Source of the DNA: Pelagibius sp964472095
GTDB taxonomy: Bacteria > Pseudomonadota > Alphaproteobacteria > Kiloniellales > Kiloniellaceae
DNA length: 64,000 nucleotides
Reading direction: 5' to 3'
Assembly: GCA_964472095.1 (NCBI GenBank)
Contig: CAYYIV010000002.1
Span: 1-64,000, forward strand
How positions within the stretch are numbered: the first letter of the stretch is position 1; every line of letters begins with the position of its first letter. The translations under genes were made by a program, and so were the position numbers. The notes below the pieces were generated by a model that was not told the origin of the DNA, did not search any database, and saw nothing but the letters and a program-made list of their open reading frames with translations. This document shows positions 28,613 to 37,588 of this stretch, piece after piece.

Positions 28613-29299
28613 CTAGAGCGGCCGCGGTCCGGGCCGGCCGCCGAGCAGGAAGGACAGCAGCGCCCCAGCCAGGAAGCCACCGGCATGCGCTTTCCAGCCG
28701 ATCGCCGCCCCGGCCAGGAAATCGCCGAGCCCGGTGACGCCAAACAGCAGGTTCAGCCCCAGGAAAACTCCGACGAAGACGAGGGCGCGGCGCCGCTGGG
28801 TCGCCCCGCCGCCGGCGAACATGTAGCGCATCGCCGCCCCGGTCATGCCGTAGACGGCGCCGGAGGCGCCGATCAGGGCCAGCGGCTCCGCCACCCGGAA
28901 GGCATATTCGGCGAGCGCTCCGGCCGCGGCGGTCAGCAGGAAGAGCACCAGATATCGCGCGAGCCCGAGGTGGCGCTCGACGAAGCTGCCGAACGCCAGC
29001 AGGAAGCCGAGGTTCAGCGCCAGGTGCATGAAGTCGCCGTGCAGGAAAGCATAGGTGACCAGCGTGAAGAGGCCGCCGAGGCTGGGCACCCCGGCGCCCG
29101 GCGGCCAGAAGACGGTAGAGACGAAGGCGAAGGTGGAGAACAGCCAGGTCCAGGCCCGCCCCTCCAGAACGTTCTGGAGCACGAAGACCGCGATCATCGC
29201 GACCGCCAGCCACAGCGTCCCCGGCGGCAGGTTGAACATCGGCTCGCGCCGGACCGGTGGCGGCGGCGGGGCGTCGATCGGATCGGGCTGGGGAGACAT
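28613..29299 (-). CDS. Rhomboid-family intramembrane serine protease
   Basis: 228 residues, six helices. The catalytic Ser is in IGASGAVYGMTGA (GxSG), the conserved His-Asn region in FLHGDFMHLALNLGFLLAFG, and a late His in WKAHAGGFLAGAL. Rhomboids cleave single-pass membrane proteins within the bilayer; substrates here are unknown. ATG 29299 (MSPQPDPIDAPPPPP) was chosen because the upstream extension is not protein-like. Confidence 0.87.
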   Translation of the reverse strand: MSPQPDPIDAPPPPPVRREPMFNLPPGTLWLAVAMIAVFVLQNVLEGRAWTWLFSTFAFVSTVFWPPGAGVPSLGGLFTLVTYAFLHGDFMHLALNLGFLLAFGSFVERHLGLARYLVLFLLTAAAGALAEYAFRVAEPLALIGASGAVYGMTGAAMRYMFAGGGATQRRRALVFVGVFLGLNLLFGVTGLGDFLAGAAIGWKAHAGGFLAGALLSFLLGGRPGPRPL

Positions 29300-29600
29300 C
29301 GGAGACGGCAGGAACCGGGTGTGGAAAAGTTCTCCCCGATGTGAGGCCTCGACCGCGCAATGGCAAGGAGAAAGCGTCCCTCCGCGGGCAAGCCAAGCCG
29401 GCATCGCGGCCGGGCTTAGGCGCTGCCCGCGGCTGCGGCCGCCCCAGCCTACGTCTCCACATAGGCCTGCAGGTCGCTGGCCGCAGATCGACGGCGAGAC
29501 TCGCCGGGGCCGGGGCGAGCGGCGCGGCGGCACCGCGTGCCGGACAGGCTCGACGCCAATCGGTTGGACACCGAAAATCGCAACTAAAAAGGCGATTGGG
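29300..29600. other. Intergenic region upstream of the rhomboid gene
   Basis: About 300 bases between two minus-strand genes. An imperfect inverted repeat (GCCAATCG near 29554 against CGATTGG near 29593) may help terminate the LysE-type gene. Nothing else was recognised. Confidence 0.35.
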
Positions 29601-30236
29601 TCATTGGTTCCGTGCCAAGGCCAAGTTTACCCCGAGTACAATGAGCACGCCCCCACCCAGCCTTTGAAGCGCGAGGACGAAACGTTCCGAAGAGCGCAGC
29701 CTGGTCGCGACTGCATGCGACATCTCGATCAGGATCGCATCTGTCACGCTGAACATCGCATTGACGATCACCCCCAGAATAGCGATCTGCCCCCAGATAG
29801 GGAGTTCAGCAGATGGGTCCGTGAACTGCGGCAGGAATGCGAGGAAGAAGAGCGCCGACTTCGGGTTCATGGCTTCCACGATAACGCTGTCGCGTAGAGC
29901 CTTCCGCGCCGTTGGTGCGGGCGGCTTGTGCGGCGTCGACACCAACCGTCGGGTGCCTCTCAGGTATTTGATGCCGAGCCAGATCAGGTAGGTCGCTCCG
30001 ACGAGCTTCATGGTCGTGAAGAGCGATGGCATGACAGCGAGCAGTGTCGACACTCCGAACGCGGCGGCGGCGACATGTCCGAGACCGGCAATATGGAAAC
30101 CAAGCGCCGACCACCACCCGGCCTTCCGGCCCGATGCAAGCGTCCGAGCAGCAGCGTAGAACATCGAAGGTCCAGGCACACAAGCGAAGACAGCGGAGGC
30201 CAGAAAGAACGCAATCAAAAGGTCTGCTGACGGCAT
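29601..30236 (-). CDS. LysE/RhtB-family exporter
   Basis: 211 residues, six helices. The N-terminal FACVPGPSMFYAAARTLASGR has the conserved PGP motif, and EAMNPKSALFFLAFLPQF is the family's NPK-FF signature. Family members export amino acids such as lysine, threonine or homoserine lactone. Neighbours give no hint of the substrate. A second LysE-type gene lies at 62141. Confidence 0.87.
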   Translation of the reverse strand: MPSADLLIAFFLASAVFACVPGPSMFYAAARTLASGRKAGWWSALGFHIAGLGHVAAAAFGVSTLLAVMPSLFTTMKLVGATYLIWLGIKYLRGTRRLVSTPHKPPAPTARKALRDSVIVEAMNPKSALFFLAFLPQFTDPSAELPIWGQIAILGVIVNAMFSVTDAILIEMSHAVATRLRSSERFVLALQRLGGGVLIVLGVNLALARNQ

Positions 30237-30415
30237 GGGGCAACTCCATGGTCTGGCCGTCCAGCGCGGCCGCTACACCCGCCTGGAAACCATCGCTCCG
30301 CTGAGCGATGATCCCGTCGTCAGCCTGCCCGTCGCGACAACCTGACCACGCAGCCAACGCTGCCCGCTCCTACACGACGCCGCGGGGCACGTCCAAAAAA
30401 TGCTCGGTGCAAAGC

Positions 30416-31594
30416 TTATCGCGGCAGCACCTGCTCGACCAGGGTGGCCCAGTAGCTGGCGCCGACGACGGCGATGTCGTCGTTGAAATCGTAGTGCGGA
30501 TTGTGCACGGCACAGCCGCCGGGGCCGCCCTCGGTGCCGTTACCGAGCCAGACGTAGCAGCCGGGCCTGGCCTGCAGCATGTAGGCAAAGTCCTCCGAGC
30601 CCATCAGCGGGTCAGCGCCCAGCATCACCTTTTCTTCGCCGACCACGCGGGCGGCGACGGCGGCGGCGACTAGCGTCTCGGCCTCGGTATTGACCAGGGC
30701 CGGATAGCGGCGTTCGTAGCGCAGCTTCATGGTGGCCCCCTGGGACTCGCAGATCGCACGGGCCATGCGCTCGATGTCGCGCTCCATCTGGTCCTGGGTC
30801 GCCTTGTTGAAGGAGCGCACGGTGCCGCGGATGACGGCGGTCTCCGGAATCACGTTCCAGGTATCGCCGGCGTGGAACTGGGTGACGCTGACCACCACTG
30901 AATCGAGCGGTGCCGTGCGTCGGCTGGCGATGGTCTGCAGGGCGCTGACGATCTGCGCAGCGGTCACGATGGGGTCGATGCCGAGCTGGGGCATGGCGGC
31001 GTGGGTGCCCTTGCCGGTCACCACGACCTCGAAGATGTCGAAGGCCGCCATGGCTGGGCCGCTGCGCAGCGATACCGTGCCCACCGGCATGCCCGGCATG
31101 TTGTGCAGGCCGTAGACCGCCTCCACCGGGAACTTCTCGAAGAGGCCCTCCTCCACCATCACGCGGCCGCCGCCCTCGTTCTCCTCGGCCGGCTGGAAGA
31201 TGAAGGTGACGCGGCCGTCGAAGTTGCGCGTCTCCGCGAGGTACTTGGCGGCACCAAGCAGCATCGCCGTGTGGCCGTCGTGGCCGCAGGCGTGCATCTT
31301 GCCGTCGTGGCGCGAGCGGTGCTGGAACTCGTTCAGTTCCTCGATGTGCAGCGCGTCCATGTCGGCACGCAGGCCGATAGCGCGCCCGGAGCGGTTGCCC
31401 TGGCCCTCCAGCACGCCGACGACGCCGGTGGTGGCCAGGCCGCGATGCACCTCGATGCCGAACTCCGCCAGCTTTTCGGCCACGAAGTCGGCGGTGCGGA
31501 CCTCCTCGAAGGCGGTCTCCGGATGGGCGTGGATGTCGCGGCGCCAGCCCTTGATCTCGTCGTGGAACTCGGCAATGCGGTTGATGACGGCCAT
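30416..31594 (-). CDS. M20-family amidohydrolase (hippurate/N-acyl-amino-acid hydrolase type)
   Basis: 392 residues. Metal ligands: ACGHDGHTAMLLG with the Asp-His pair, EENEGGGRVM, VYGLHNMPGMPVG and the late MGSEDFAYMLQ. The DIHAHPETAFEE start is typical. These cytosolic dimers cleave N-acyl amino acids or aminoacyl conjugates. The gene lies 28 bases after the last ABC gene, so imported amide substrates are probably processed by it. Confidence 0.88.
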   Translation of the reverse strand: MAVINRIAEFHDEIKGWRRDIHAHPETAFEEVRTADFVAEKLAEFGIEVHRGLATTGVVGVLEGQGNRSGRAIGLRADMDALHIEELNEFQHRSRHDGKMHACGHDGHTAMLLGAAKYLAETRNFDGRVTFIFQPAEENEGGGRVMVEEGLFEKFPVEAVYGLHNMPGMPVGTVSLRSGPAMAAFDIFEVVVTGKGTHAAMPQLGIDPIVTAAQIVSALQTIASRRTAPLDSVVVSVTQFHAGDTWNVIPETAVIRGTVRSFNKATQDQMERDIERMARAICESQGATMKLRYERRYPALVNTEAETLVAAAVAARVVGEEKVMLGADPLMGSEDFAYMLQARPGCYVWLGNGTEGGPGGCAVHNPHYDFNDDIAVVGASYWATLVEQVLPR

Positions 31595-31622
31595 CGGGCG
31601 GACTCTCCTCTTGGGGGTCTGC

Positions 31623-32702
31623 TTAGGTTTGCGAAACGGGCAGCCGCGGCACTCGCTCCAGCGGCGGCAGGCGGCCTTCCTCCACAGCATGGCAGGATAC
31701 CTCACCGGCCGCCGTCGCCAAGGCCCTTGGCGCCTCCTGCCGGCAGCGCGCCTCGGCGAAGGGGCAGCGCGGGTGGAAATGGCAGCCGCTCGGCGGCGCG
31801 ATGGGGCTCGGCACCTCCCCCGCCACCGGGGTGCGCGCGCGGCCGGTCATCTCCAGGTCAGGAATCGCGTCGAGCAGCATGCGGGTGTAGGGGTGCTGCG
31901 GGCGGCGGAACAGCACCTTGGCCTCGCCCCACTCCACGAGGCGGCCGAGGTACATGACGCCGACGATGTCGGAGATGTGGTAGACCACGGCCAGGTCGTG
32001 GCTGATGAAGAGGTAGGTGAGGCCAAGCTTGCGCTGCAGCCCTTTCATGAGGTTCAGGATCTGCGCCTGCACCGATACGTCGAGGGCCGAGGTCGGCTCG
32101 TCGCAGACCAGGAACTCCGGGTTGCTGGCCAGCGCCCGCGCGATGGAGATGCGCTGGCGCTGGCCGCCGGAGAACTCGTGCGGGAACTTCTCGCCATCGG
32201 CCGGCGAGAGTCCCACCTGCTGCAGCAGTTCGCCGACCCGCGCTACGATCTCCCGGCGGTCCTGCATCAGCCGGTGAGCGCGGATCGGCTCGGCGACAAT
32301 GTCGGCCACCCGCCAGCGCGGATTGAGGCTGGCATAGGGATCCTGGAAGATCATCTGCAGGCGCCGGCGCAGCGGCGCAATCTCGGCACGCGACCTGAGG
32401 GCCGCCATGTCGATGCCTTCGAAGAGGATGCGCCCGCCGCTCGGCTGGTAGAGGCCGACCACCAGGCGCGCGACGGTCGACTTGCCGCAGCCGGACTCGC
32501 CGACCAGGCTGAAGGTCTGGCCGCGCGGGATGCGAAAGGAAATGCGATCGACCGCGGTCAGAAGCGCACGGGGGCTGCCTTGCAGCAGGCGGTTCAACAG
32601 CGGCGGCGAGACGTCGAAGAGCTTCGAGAGGTTCTCGACCTCGACCAGCACTTGCGCCTCTGCCGGCTGCGCCCGGGCCGGTGTCTCAGTCATGGCCGCC
32701 AT
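31623..32702 (-). CDS. ABC transporter ATP-binding protein, DppF/OppF type
   Basis: 359 residues. Walker A GESGCGKST, Q-loop FQDPYASLNPR, signature FSGGQRQRIS and Walker B FLVCDEPTSALD are intact. The C-terminal oligopeptide extension includes a Cys cluster (CHFHPRCPFAEARC) that often binds an iron-sulfur cluster. The start overlaps the end of the DppD-type gene; ATG 32693 is an equally possible start. Confidence 0.92.
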   Translation of the reverse strand: MAAMTETPARAQPAEAQVLVEVENLSKLFDVSPPLLNRLLQGSPRALLTAVDRISFRIPRGQTFSLVGESGCGKSTVARLVVGLYQPSGGRILFEGIDMAALRSRAEIAPLRRRLQMIFQDPYASLNPRWRVADIVAEPIRAHRLMQDRREIVARVGELLQQVGLSPADGEKFPHEFSGGQRQRISIARALASNPEFLVCDEPTSALDVSVQAQILNLMKGLQRKLGLTYLFISHDLAVVYHISDIVGVMYLGRLVEWGEAKVLFRRPQHPYTRMLLDAIPDLEMTGRARTPVAGEVPSPIAPPSGCHFHPRCPFAEARCRQEAPRALATAAGEVSCHAVEEGRLPPLERVPRLPVSQT

Positions 32703-33693
32703 CCCCGCCGCCGCTGCCGTCGTGCAGCCAGCAGGCCGCCTCCACCGGGCCGACCGGCAGCAGTTCCGGCCGCGCCCGGCGACAAGGCTCGAAGACCCTG
32801 GGGCAGCGCGGATTGAAGGCGCAGCCCGGCGGGATCGCGTCGAGGCGCGGCATGGCGCCGTCGATCTGGGTCAGCCGCTCGACGTCGTGGCCGACCAGCG
32901 GGATCGAGCCCATCAGCCCGACGGTGTAGGGGTGCCTGGCACGCAGCACCACCTCGGCCACCGGGCCGACCTCGACGATGCGCCCGGCATACATCACGGC
33001 GACGCGGTCGGCGGTCTCCGCGATGACGCCCATGTCGTGGGTCACCAGCATGACGGCGGCGCCATGGTCGCGGCAGAGGCGCTTCAGCAGGGTGATGATC
33101 TGCGCCTGGATCGAGACGTCGAGCGCCGTGGTCGGCTCGTCGGCGATGATGAGGCGCGGGTTGGCGCAAAGCGCCAGCGCGATCACCACCCGCTGGCGCA
33201 TGCCGCCGGAGAACTCGTGCGGATACTGATCGACGCGCCGCTCGGCGGCCGGAATGCCGACCTCCCGCAGCAGCTCGAGGGCACGCTTGCGGGCACCCTT
33301 CTCGCTGAGCTCGCTGTGGGTCAGGATGGTCTCGGTGAGCTGGCGGCCGACGGTATAGAGCGGATTCAGCGAAGTTGGCGGATCCTGGAACACCATACCG
33401 ATCTGGCGGCCGCGGATGCGGCGCAGCTTTTCGTAGGGCAGGTTGTCGATGCGCCGGCCGTCGAAGTGGATCTCGCCGCCAGCGATGCGACAGGGCGGCT
33501 CCAGCAGGCCGATGACAGCCGCACCGGTCAGCGACTTGCCGGCGCCCGATTCGCCGACCACACCCAGCACCTCCCCCTCACCGATGTGGAAGGAGATGCC
33601 GTCGACCGCGACCAGGGTGCCGCGCCGGCCCGGGATCTCGATCCGCAGGTTGTCGACCCGGAGCAGCGGCTGGTTGGCTTGTGGGCTGGTCAT
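32686..33693 (-). CDS. ABC transporter ATP-binding protein, DppD/OppD type
   Basis: 335 residues. Walker A GESGAGKSL, Q-loop FQDPPTSLNP, signature FSGGMRQRV and LIIADEPTTALDVS are present. The C-terminal CAFNPRCPRVFEPC cluster matches DppD proteins. It forms a heterodimeric motor with the DppF-type protein. ATG 33693 starts the conserved domain six bases after the permease stop; the frame remains open further upstream. Confidence 0.92.
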   Translation of the reverse strand: MTSPQANQPLLRVDNLRIEIPGRRGTLVAVDGISFHIGEGEVLGVVGESGAGKSLTGAAVIGLLEPPCRIAGGEIHFDGRRIDNLPYEKLRRIRGRQIGMVFQDPPTSLNPLYTVGRQLTETILTHSELSEKGARKRALELLREVGIPAAERRVDQYPHEFSGGMRQRVVIALALCANPRLIIADEPTTALDVSIQAQIITLLKRLCRDHGAAVMLVTHDMGVIAETADRVAVMYAGRIVEVGPVAEVVLRARHPYTVGLMGSIPLVGHDVERLTQIDGAMPRLDAIPPGCAFNPRCPRVFEPCRRARPELLPVGPVEAACWLHDGSGGGDGGHD

Positions 33694-33698
33694 GACAG

Positions 33699-34667
33699 TC
33701 AGCGCAGCTTCGGGTTCAGGGCGTCGCGCAGCCAGTCGCCCAGCAGGTTCACGGCCAGCACCAGAATCGCCAGCGCGGCGCCGGGGAAGATGGTGATCCA
33801 CCACTCGCCGGAGAACAGGAAGTCGTTGCCGACCCGCACCAGGGTGCCGAGTGACGGCGAGGTCAGCGGCACGCCGACGCCGAGGAAAGACAGCGTCGCC
33901 TCGGTGATCACCGCGATGGCAAGGTTGATGGTGGCGATCACCAACACCGGGCCCATGACATTGGGCAGCACGTGGCGCAGCATGATGAGCAGCGGCGGAA
34001 TGCCGATGACCCGCGCCGCCTGTACGTACTCCTTGCCGCGCTCGACCATCGCCGAACCGCGCACCGTGCGGGCGTACTGGACCCAGAACGATAGGCCGAT
34101 GGCGAGGACCAGCACGTAGAACCAGATCTGCCCATGCAGGTCGCGCGGCAGCACGGCGCGCGCCAGGCCGTCGATCAGCAGCGCGATGAGGATCGCCGGG
34201 AAAGTCAGCTGCACGTCGGCGATGCGCATGATCACGGCATCCACCGCGCCGCCGAGATAGCCGCTCAGCAGGCCGAGGGAGATACCCAGCAGCATGGCGA
34301 GGAACACCGAGGCGAAGCCGACGCCCAAGGAGATACGGGCGCCGTAGATCACCGCGGAGAGCATGTCACGGCCCTGGGCATCGGTGCCGAGCAGGAAGCG
34401 CGGGTCGCTGCCCTCCATCCAGATCGGCGGCAGCGAACTGTCGAGCAGGTCTATGGAAGCGAGGTCGAAGGGATCGTGCGGCGCCACCAGCGGCGCGAAG
34501 ATGGCGGCGGCAATGAAGAGGAAGGTGACAGCGGCGGAGACCATGACCACCGGCGAACGGGTGAAGGAGTACCAGAGGTCGCCGTCGAAGAAGCGCCTGA
34601 CGCCGTCGGCCAGGCGGGCGCCGAGGCCGGGTGCGGCTAGATCCTGCTGGTCCTGCCCGACGGCCAT
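33699..34667 (-). CDS. ABC transporter permease, DppC type
   Basis: 322 residues. Features: FLLGTDAQGRDMLSAVIYGAR, the EAA loop YVQAARVIGIPPLLIMLRHV and the VNLLGDWLRDALNPKLR ending. It is the third gene of the peptide operon, between the DppB-type and DppD-type genes with gaps under ten bases. Confidence 0.92.
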   Translation of the reverse strand: MAVGQDQQDLAAPGLGARLADGVRRFFDGDLWYSFTRSPVVMVSAAVTFLFIAAAIFAPLVAPHDPFDLASIDLLDSSLPPIWMEGSDPRFLLGTDAQGRDMLSAVIYGARISLGVGFASVFLAMLLGISLGLLSGYLGGAVDAVIMRIADVQLTFPAILIALLIDGLARAVLPRDLHGQIWFYVLVLAIGLSFWVQYARTVRGSAMVERGKEYVQAARVIGIPPLLIMLRHVLPNVMGPVLVIATINLAIAVITEATLSFLGVGVPLTSPSLGTLVRVGNDFLFSGEWWITIFPGAALAILVLAVNLLGDWLRDALNPKLR

Positions 34668-34676
34668 CCCCGCCCC

Positions 34677-35702
34677 CTACTGGTGCCCGGCGGCCACGGC
34701 CTTGTCGGCGCGCAGGCGGGGATCGACGACGTAGTAGAGCAGGTCGACGATGAGGTTGATGACGACGAAGAAGAAGCCGACCAGAATGAGGTAGGCGGCC
34801 ATGACCGGGATATCCACCTCGGTGATCGCCTGGATGAAGAGCAGGCCCATCCCCGGCCACTGGAAGACCTGCTCGGTGATCAGCGCGAAGGCGATGATGG
34901 AGCCGAGCTGCAGCCCGGTGATGGTGATCACCGGTACCAGGGTGTTCTTCAGCGCGTGGCCGAAGTTGACCGCCCGGTTGGAGAGGCCGCGGGCGCGGGC
35001 GAACTTGATGTAGTCGGTACGCAGCACCTCCAGCATCTCCGAGCGTACGAGACGCATGATCAGTGTCATCTGGAACAGCGCCAGGGTGATCGACGGCAGG
35101 ATGAGGGCCCGCAGGCCGGATTCGGTGAGGAAGCCGGTCGACCACCAGCCGAGCTGCACGGTGTTGCCGCGCCCGAAGGTAGGCAGCTGCGGTACCAGGT
35201 GAAAACCGAGCGCCGCGTTGATGTCCTGAGACAGCACACCGAAGACGAGGATCAGCAGGATGCCGATGAGGAAGGTCGGCAGCGAGATGCCGATCAGGGA
35301 CAGCGCGAGGAAAATCTGGGAAAGAAAGCCGCGCCGGCGCAGCCCGGTATAGACGCCCATCGGCACGCCGATGAACAGCGCCAGGGCGGCGGCGACGAAG
35401 GACAGCTCCAGGGTGGCCGGCACCCGCTCGGCGATCAGCTCGGTCACCGGCCGGCGATGGCGATAGGAGATGCCGAAGTCACCCTGCGCGGCGTTCAACA
35501 GGAAGCGCCCGTACTGCATGAAGAAGGGATCGTCGAGGCCGAGGCGCTCGCGCAGCTCGGCGCGCTGCTCCAGGGTGGTATCCTGGCCGACCATGTTGTT
35601 GATCGGGTCGCCGACATAGGTGAACAGCGAGAAGGCGATGAAGCCCACCGCCAGCATCACGAGGATGGATTGCAGCAGCCGTCGGACGACGAAGGCGATC
35701 AT
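34677..35702 (-). CDS. ABC transporter permease, DppB type
   Basis: 341 residues. MIAFVVRRLLQSILVMLAVG is the standard DppB N-terminus; the EAA loop YIKFARARGLSNRAVNFGHA and FRADKA-like tail are present. It is longer than the 315-residue DppB of the other operon because of a larger periplasmic loop. It starts about 100 bases after the binding-protein gene, separated by an intrinsic terminator. Confidence 0.92.
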   Translation of the reverse strand: MIAFVVRRLLQSILVMLAVGFIAFSLFTYVGDPINNMVGQDTTLEQRAELRERLGLDDPFFMQYGRFLLNAAQGDFGISYRHRRPVTELIAERVPATLELSFVAAALALFIGVPMGVYTGLRRRGFLSQIFLALSLIGISLPTFLIGILLILVFGVLSQDINAALGFHLVPQLPTFGRGNTVQLGWWSTGFLTESGLRALILPSITLALFQMTLIMRLVRSEMLEVLRTDYIKFARARGLSNRAVNFGHALKNTLVPVITITGLQLGSIIAFALITEQVFQWPGMGLLFIQAITEVDIPVMAAYLILVGFFFVVINLIVDLLYYVVDPRLRADKAVAAGHQ

Positions 35703-35751
35703 TGGGCCCTGACTCTGCCCCCGGAAGTCAGATCAACGGACGGCGAAAACG

Positions 35752-35781
35752 AAAAAAGGTCCGGGCGTGACCGCCCGGACC
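35752..35781 (-). terminator. Intra-operon intrinsic terminator/attenuator
   Basis: A perfect 10-base stem (GGTCCGGGCG 35758-35767 with CGCCCGGACC 35772-35781, loop of four) is followed on the minus strand by six T (35757-35752). It lies between the binding-protein gene and its permease, so partial termination would give more binding protein than permease. Confidence 0.85.
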
Positions 35782-35799
35782 CTCTACATAGCACTCGAT

Positions 35800-37407
35800 C
35801 TACTTCACCGTCACGTATTGCAGGTGAAAAATGTCGTCCGGACGCTGGGCCACGGTGACCCTGTCGCTGACCCCCCAGGACAGCGGCTGCTGGTGCAGCG
35901 GAATGTGACCAACCTCCTCGGCGTGGATCGTGTTGGCCTCGTCGATCAGCATCTGGCGCTTCTCCGGATCGGTCTCGACCTGGATCAGGTCGGCCAGCTC
36001 GGTCACCCGCTGATTGCAGTAGCCGCCGAGGTTGAAGGAGCCCTTGCCGTCGACGCGGCAGGCCATCACCGAGACAATGGCGTTATGCGCGTCGAAGGTA
36101 GACGGCGTCCAGCCGAGCAGGAAGAAGCTGGTGTCGTAGCCGTTCTGCGCCAGCACCTTGGCGAAGTACTTCGACCTGGTCTGCGCCAGCAAGTCGATTT
36201 TGACGCCGATACGGGCGAGCATCGAGGCAATGGCCTGGCAGATCCGCTCATCGTTCACGTAGCGGTCGTTCGGGCAGTCCATGGTCACCGCAAAGCCATC
36301 GGCGTAGCCGGCCTCGGCCATCAGCGCCTTGGCCTTTTCAACGTCATAGGGAAGGCGTTGGTCGAGCGCCGCATTGTATCCGTTGATCTGCGGCGCCATC
36401 ATCAGGTTGCCCGGCGTCGCAGCGCCGCGCATGATCCTGTCCTTGATCGCCTCGATGTCGATGGCCTGGTAGAAGGCCTGGCGCACCCGCTGGTCCTTGA
36501 AGGGGTTCTTGCCCTTCACGCTGGAGTACAGCAGTTCGTCGCGCTCCTGGTCGAAGCCGAGGAAAATGGTGCGCGCCTCCGGCCCCGTCAGCGGGCTGAC
36601 GCCGTTGGCGTCTTCGAGGCGCTTCCAATCCTGCACCGGGACCGGATGGGCCATGTCGACGTCGCCGGAGATCAGCGCCGCCACCCGGGTGGCGTCCTGC
36701 CCGATGGGTGTGAAGATCCCCTCGGTGACGTTGCTCTCGTTGTCGCCCCACCAGTTCGGATTGGGCACCAACACCGTGCGCACGTCCGGCTGGCGCTCCT
36801 TCAGCATGTAGGGGCCGGTGCCGTTGGCGTTCAGGTTGGCGTAGTTGCCCTGGTCGTCGCCCCTGATGTTGGTGGCGTTGGTGGTGCCGTGCTCCTCCGA
36901 CCACTCCCGGTCCATGATGAAGAAGATTTCGAGCTGCAGCGGCAGGATGGGATCCGGCTGCGGCGTGACGAAATCGACCGTGTAGTCGTCGACCTTCACG
37001 GCCTCCTTGAGCAGGTTGGCGACCACTTTCAGGTCGGACCCCTCGCTGCGGATGCGCTCGACCGAGAAGACCACGTCGTCGGCGTTGAAGGGGTTGCCAT
37101 TGTGGAACGTCACGCCCTGGCGCAGCGTGAAGCGCCAGACCGTCGGCTCGATGTTCTCCCAGGAGGTCGCCAGCGCAGGCCGCAGCTGCAGGTCCGGCGT
37201 GCGCGTGACGAGGCCCTCGTAGATGTTGGACTGGAAGCCCAGCGTGAAGGTCTCGAAGAGTCCGTGCGGGTCGAGGGTCTGCACGTCGCCCTGAAAGGCC
37301 CACTTGAAGGTCTCGGCGCCGGCGCCGGCGCCACCAGCGACAATGCCGGTCGCCGTCAAGGCAGCCACGACACCGCGTCTCACAGACTTTACCCGTCGCC
37401 TGAACAT
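35800..37407 (-). CDS. Peptide-type ABC transporter substrate-binding protein (SBP family 5)
   Basis: 535 residues. The signal region MFRRRVKSVRRGVVAALTA ends near AGAGAETF. The mature start FKWAFQGDVQTLDPHG, TPDLQLRPALATSWE and FTLRQGVTFHNGNPFNADDV are classic family 5. It is the first gene of a complete Dpp/Opp operon running leftwards. The ligand is unknown; the flanking amidohydrolases suggest peptides or N-acyl amino acids. Confidence 0.92.
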   Translation of the reverse strand: MFRRRVKSVRRGVVAALTATGIVAGGAGAGAETFKWAFQGDVQTLDPHGLFETFTLGFQSNIYEGLVTRTPDLQLRPALATSWENIEPTVWRFTLRQGVTFHNGNPFNADDVVFSVERIRSEGSDLKVVANLLKEAVKVDDYTVDFVTPQPDPILPLQLEIFFIMDREWSEEHGTTNATNIRGDDQGNYANLNANGTGPYMLKERQPDVRTVLVPNPNWWGDNESNVTEGIFTPIGQDATRVAALISGDVDMAHPVPVQDWKRLEDANGVSPLTGPEARTIFLGFDQERDELLYSSVKGKNPFKDQRVRQAFYQAIDIEAIKDRIMRGAATPGNLMMAPQINGYNAALDQRLPYDVEKAKALMAEAGYADGFAVTMDCPNDRYVNDERICQAIASMLARIGVKIDLLAQTRSKYFAKVLAQNGYDTSFFLLGWTPSTFDAHNAIVSVMACRVDGKGSFNLGGYCNQRVTELADLIQVETDPEKRQMLIDEANTIHAEEVGHIPLHQQPLSWGVSDRVTVAQRPDDIFHLQYVTVK

Positions 37408-37588
37408 TGCCGCGTCTCCCTGTCAGTTCTGTCCGGAAATCCACCCAGCGGTGCGTTGATTTAAGCTGCCTGCAATACAACTTATGAGAAAGTTTGCAGG
37501 TCTGCCGCTTTTCAGCATCAGCCTATTACGGGCCGGTTGCGCAAAACAAGCGGCTTGCGGGGCGTTCAGCGCGCCGAACGACCTGCCG

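Noticed and set aside
29601..30236. LysE-type gene as horizontally acquired
   Set aside because: A 60-base line inside it has about 68% G+C, like the surroundings.
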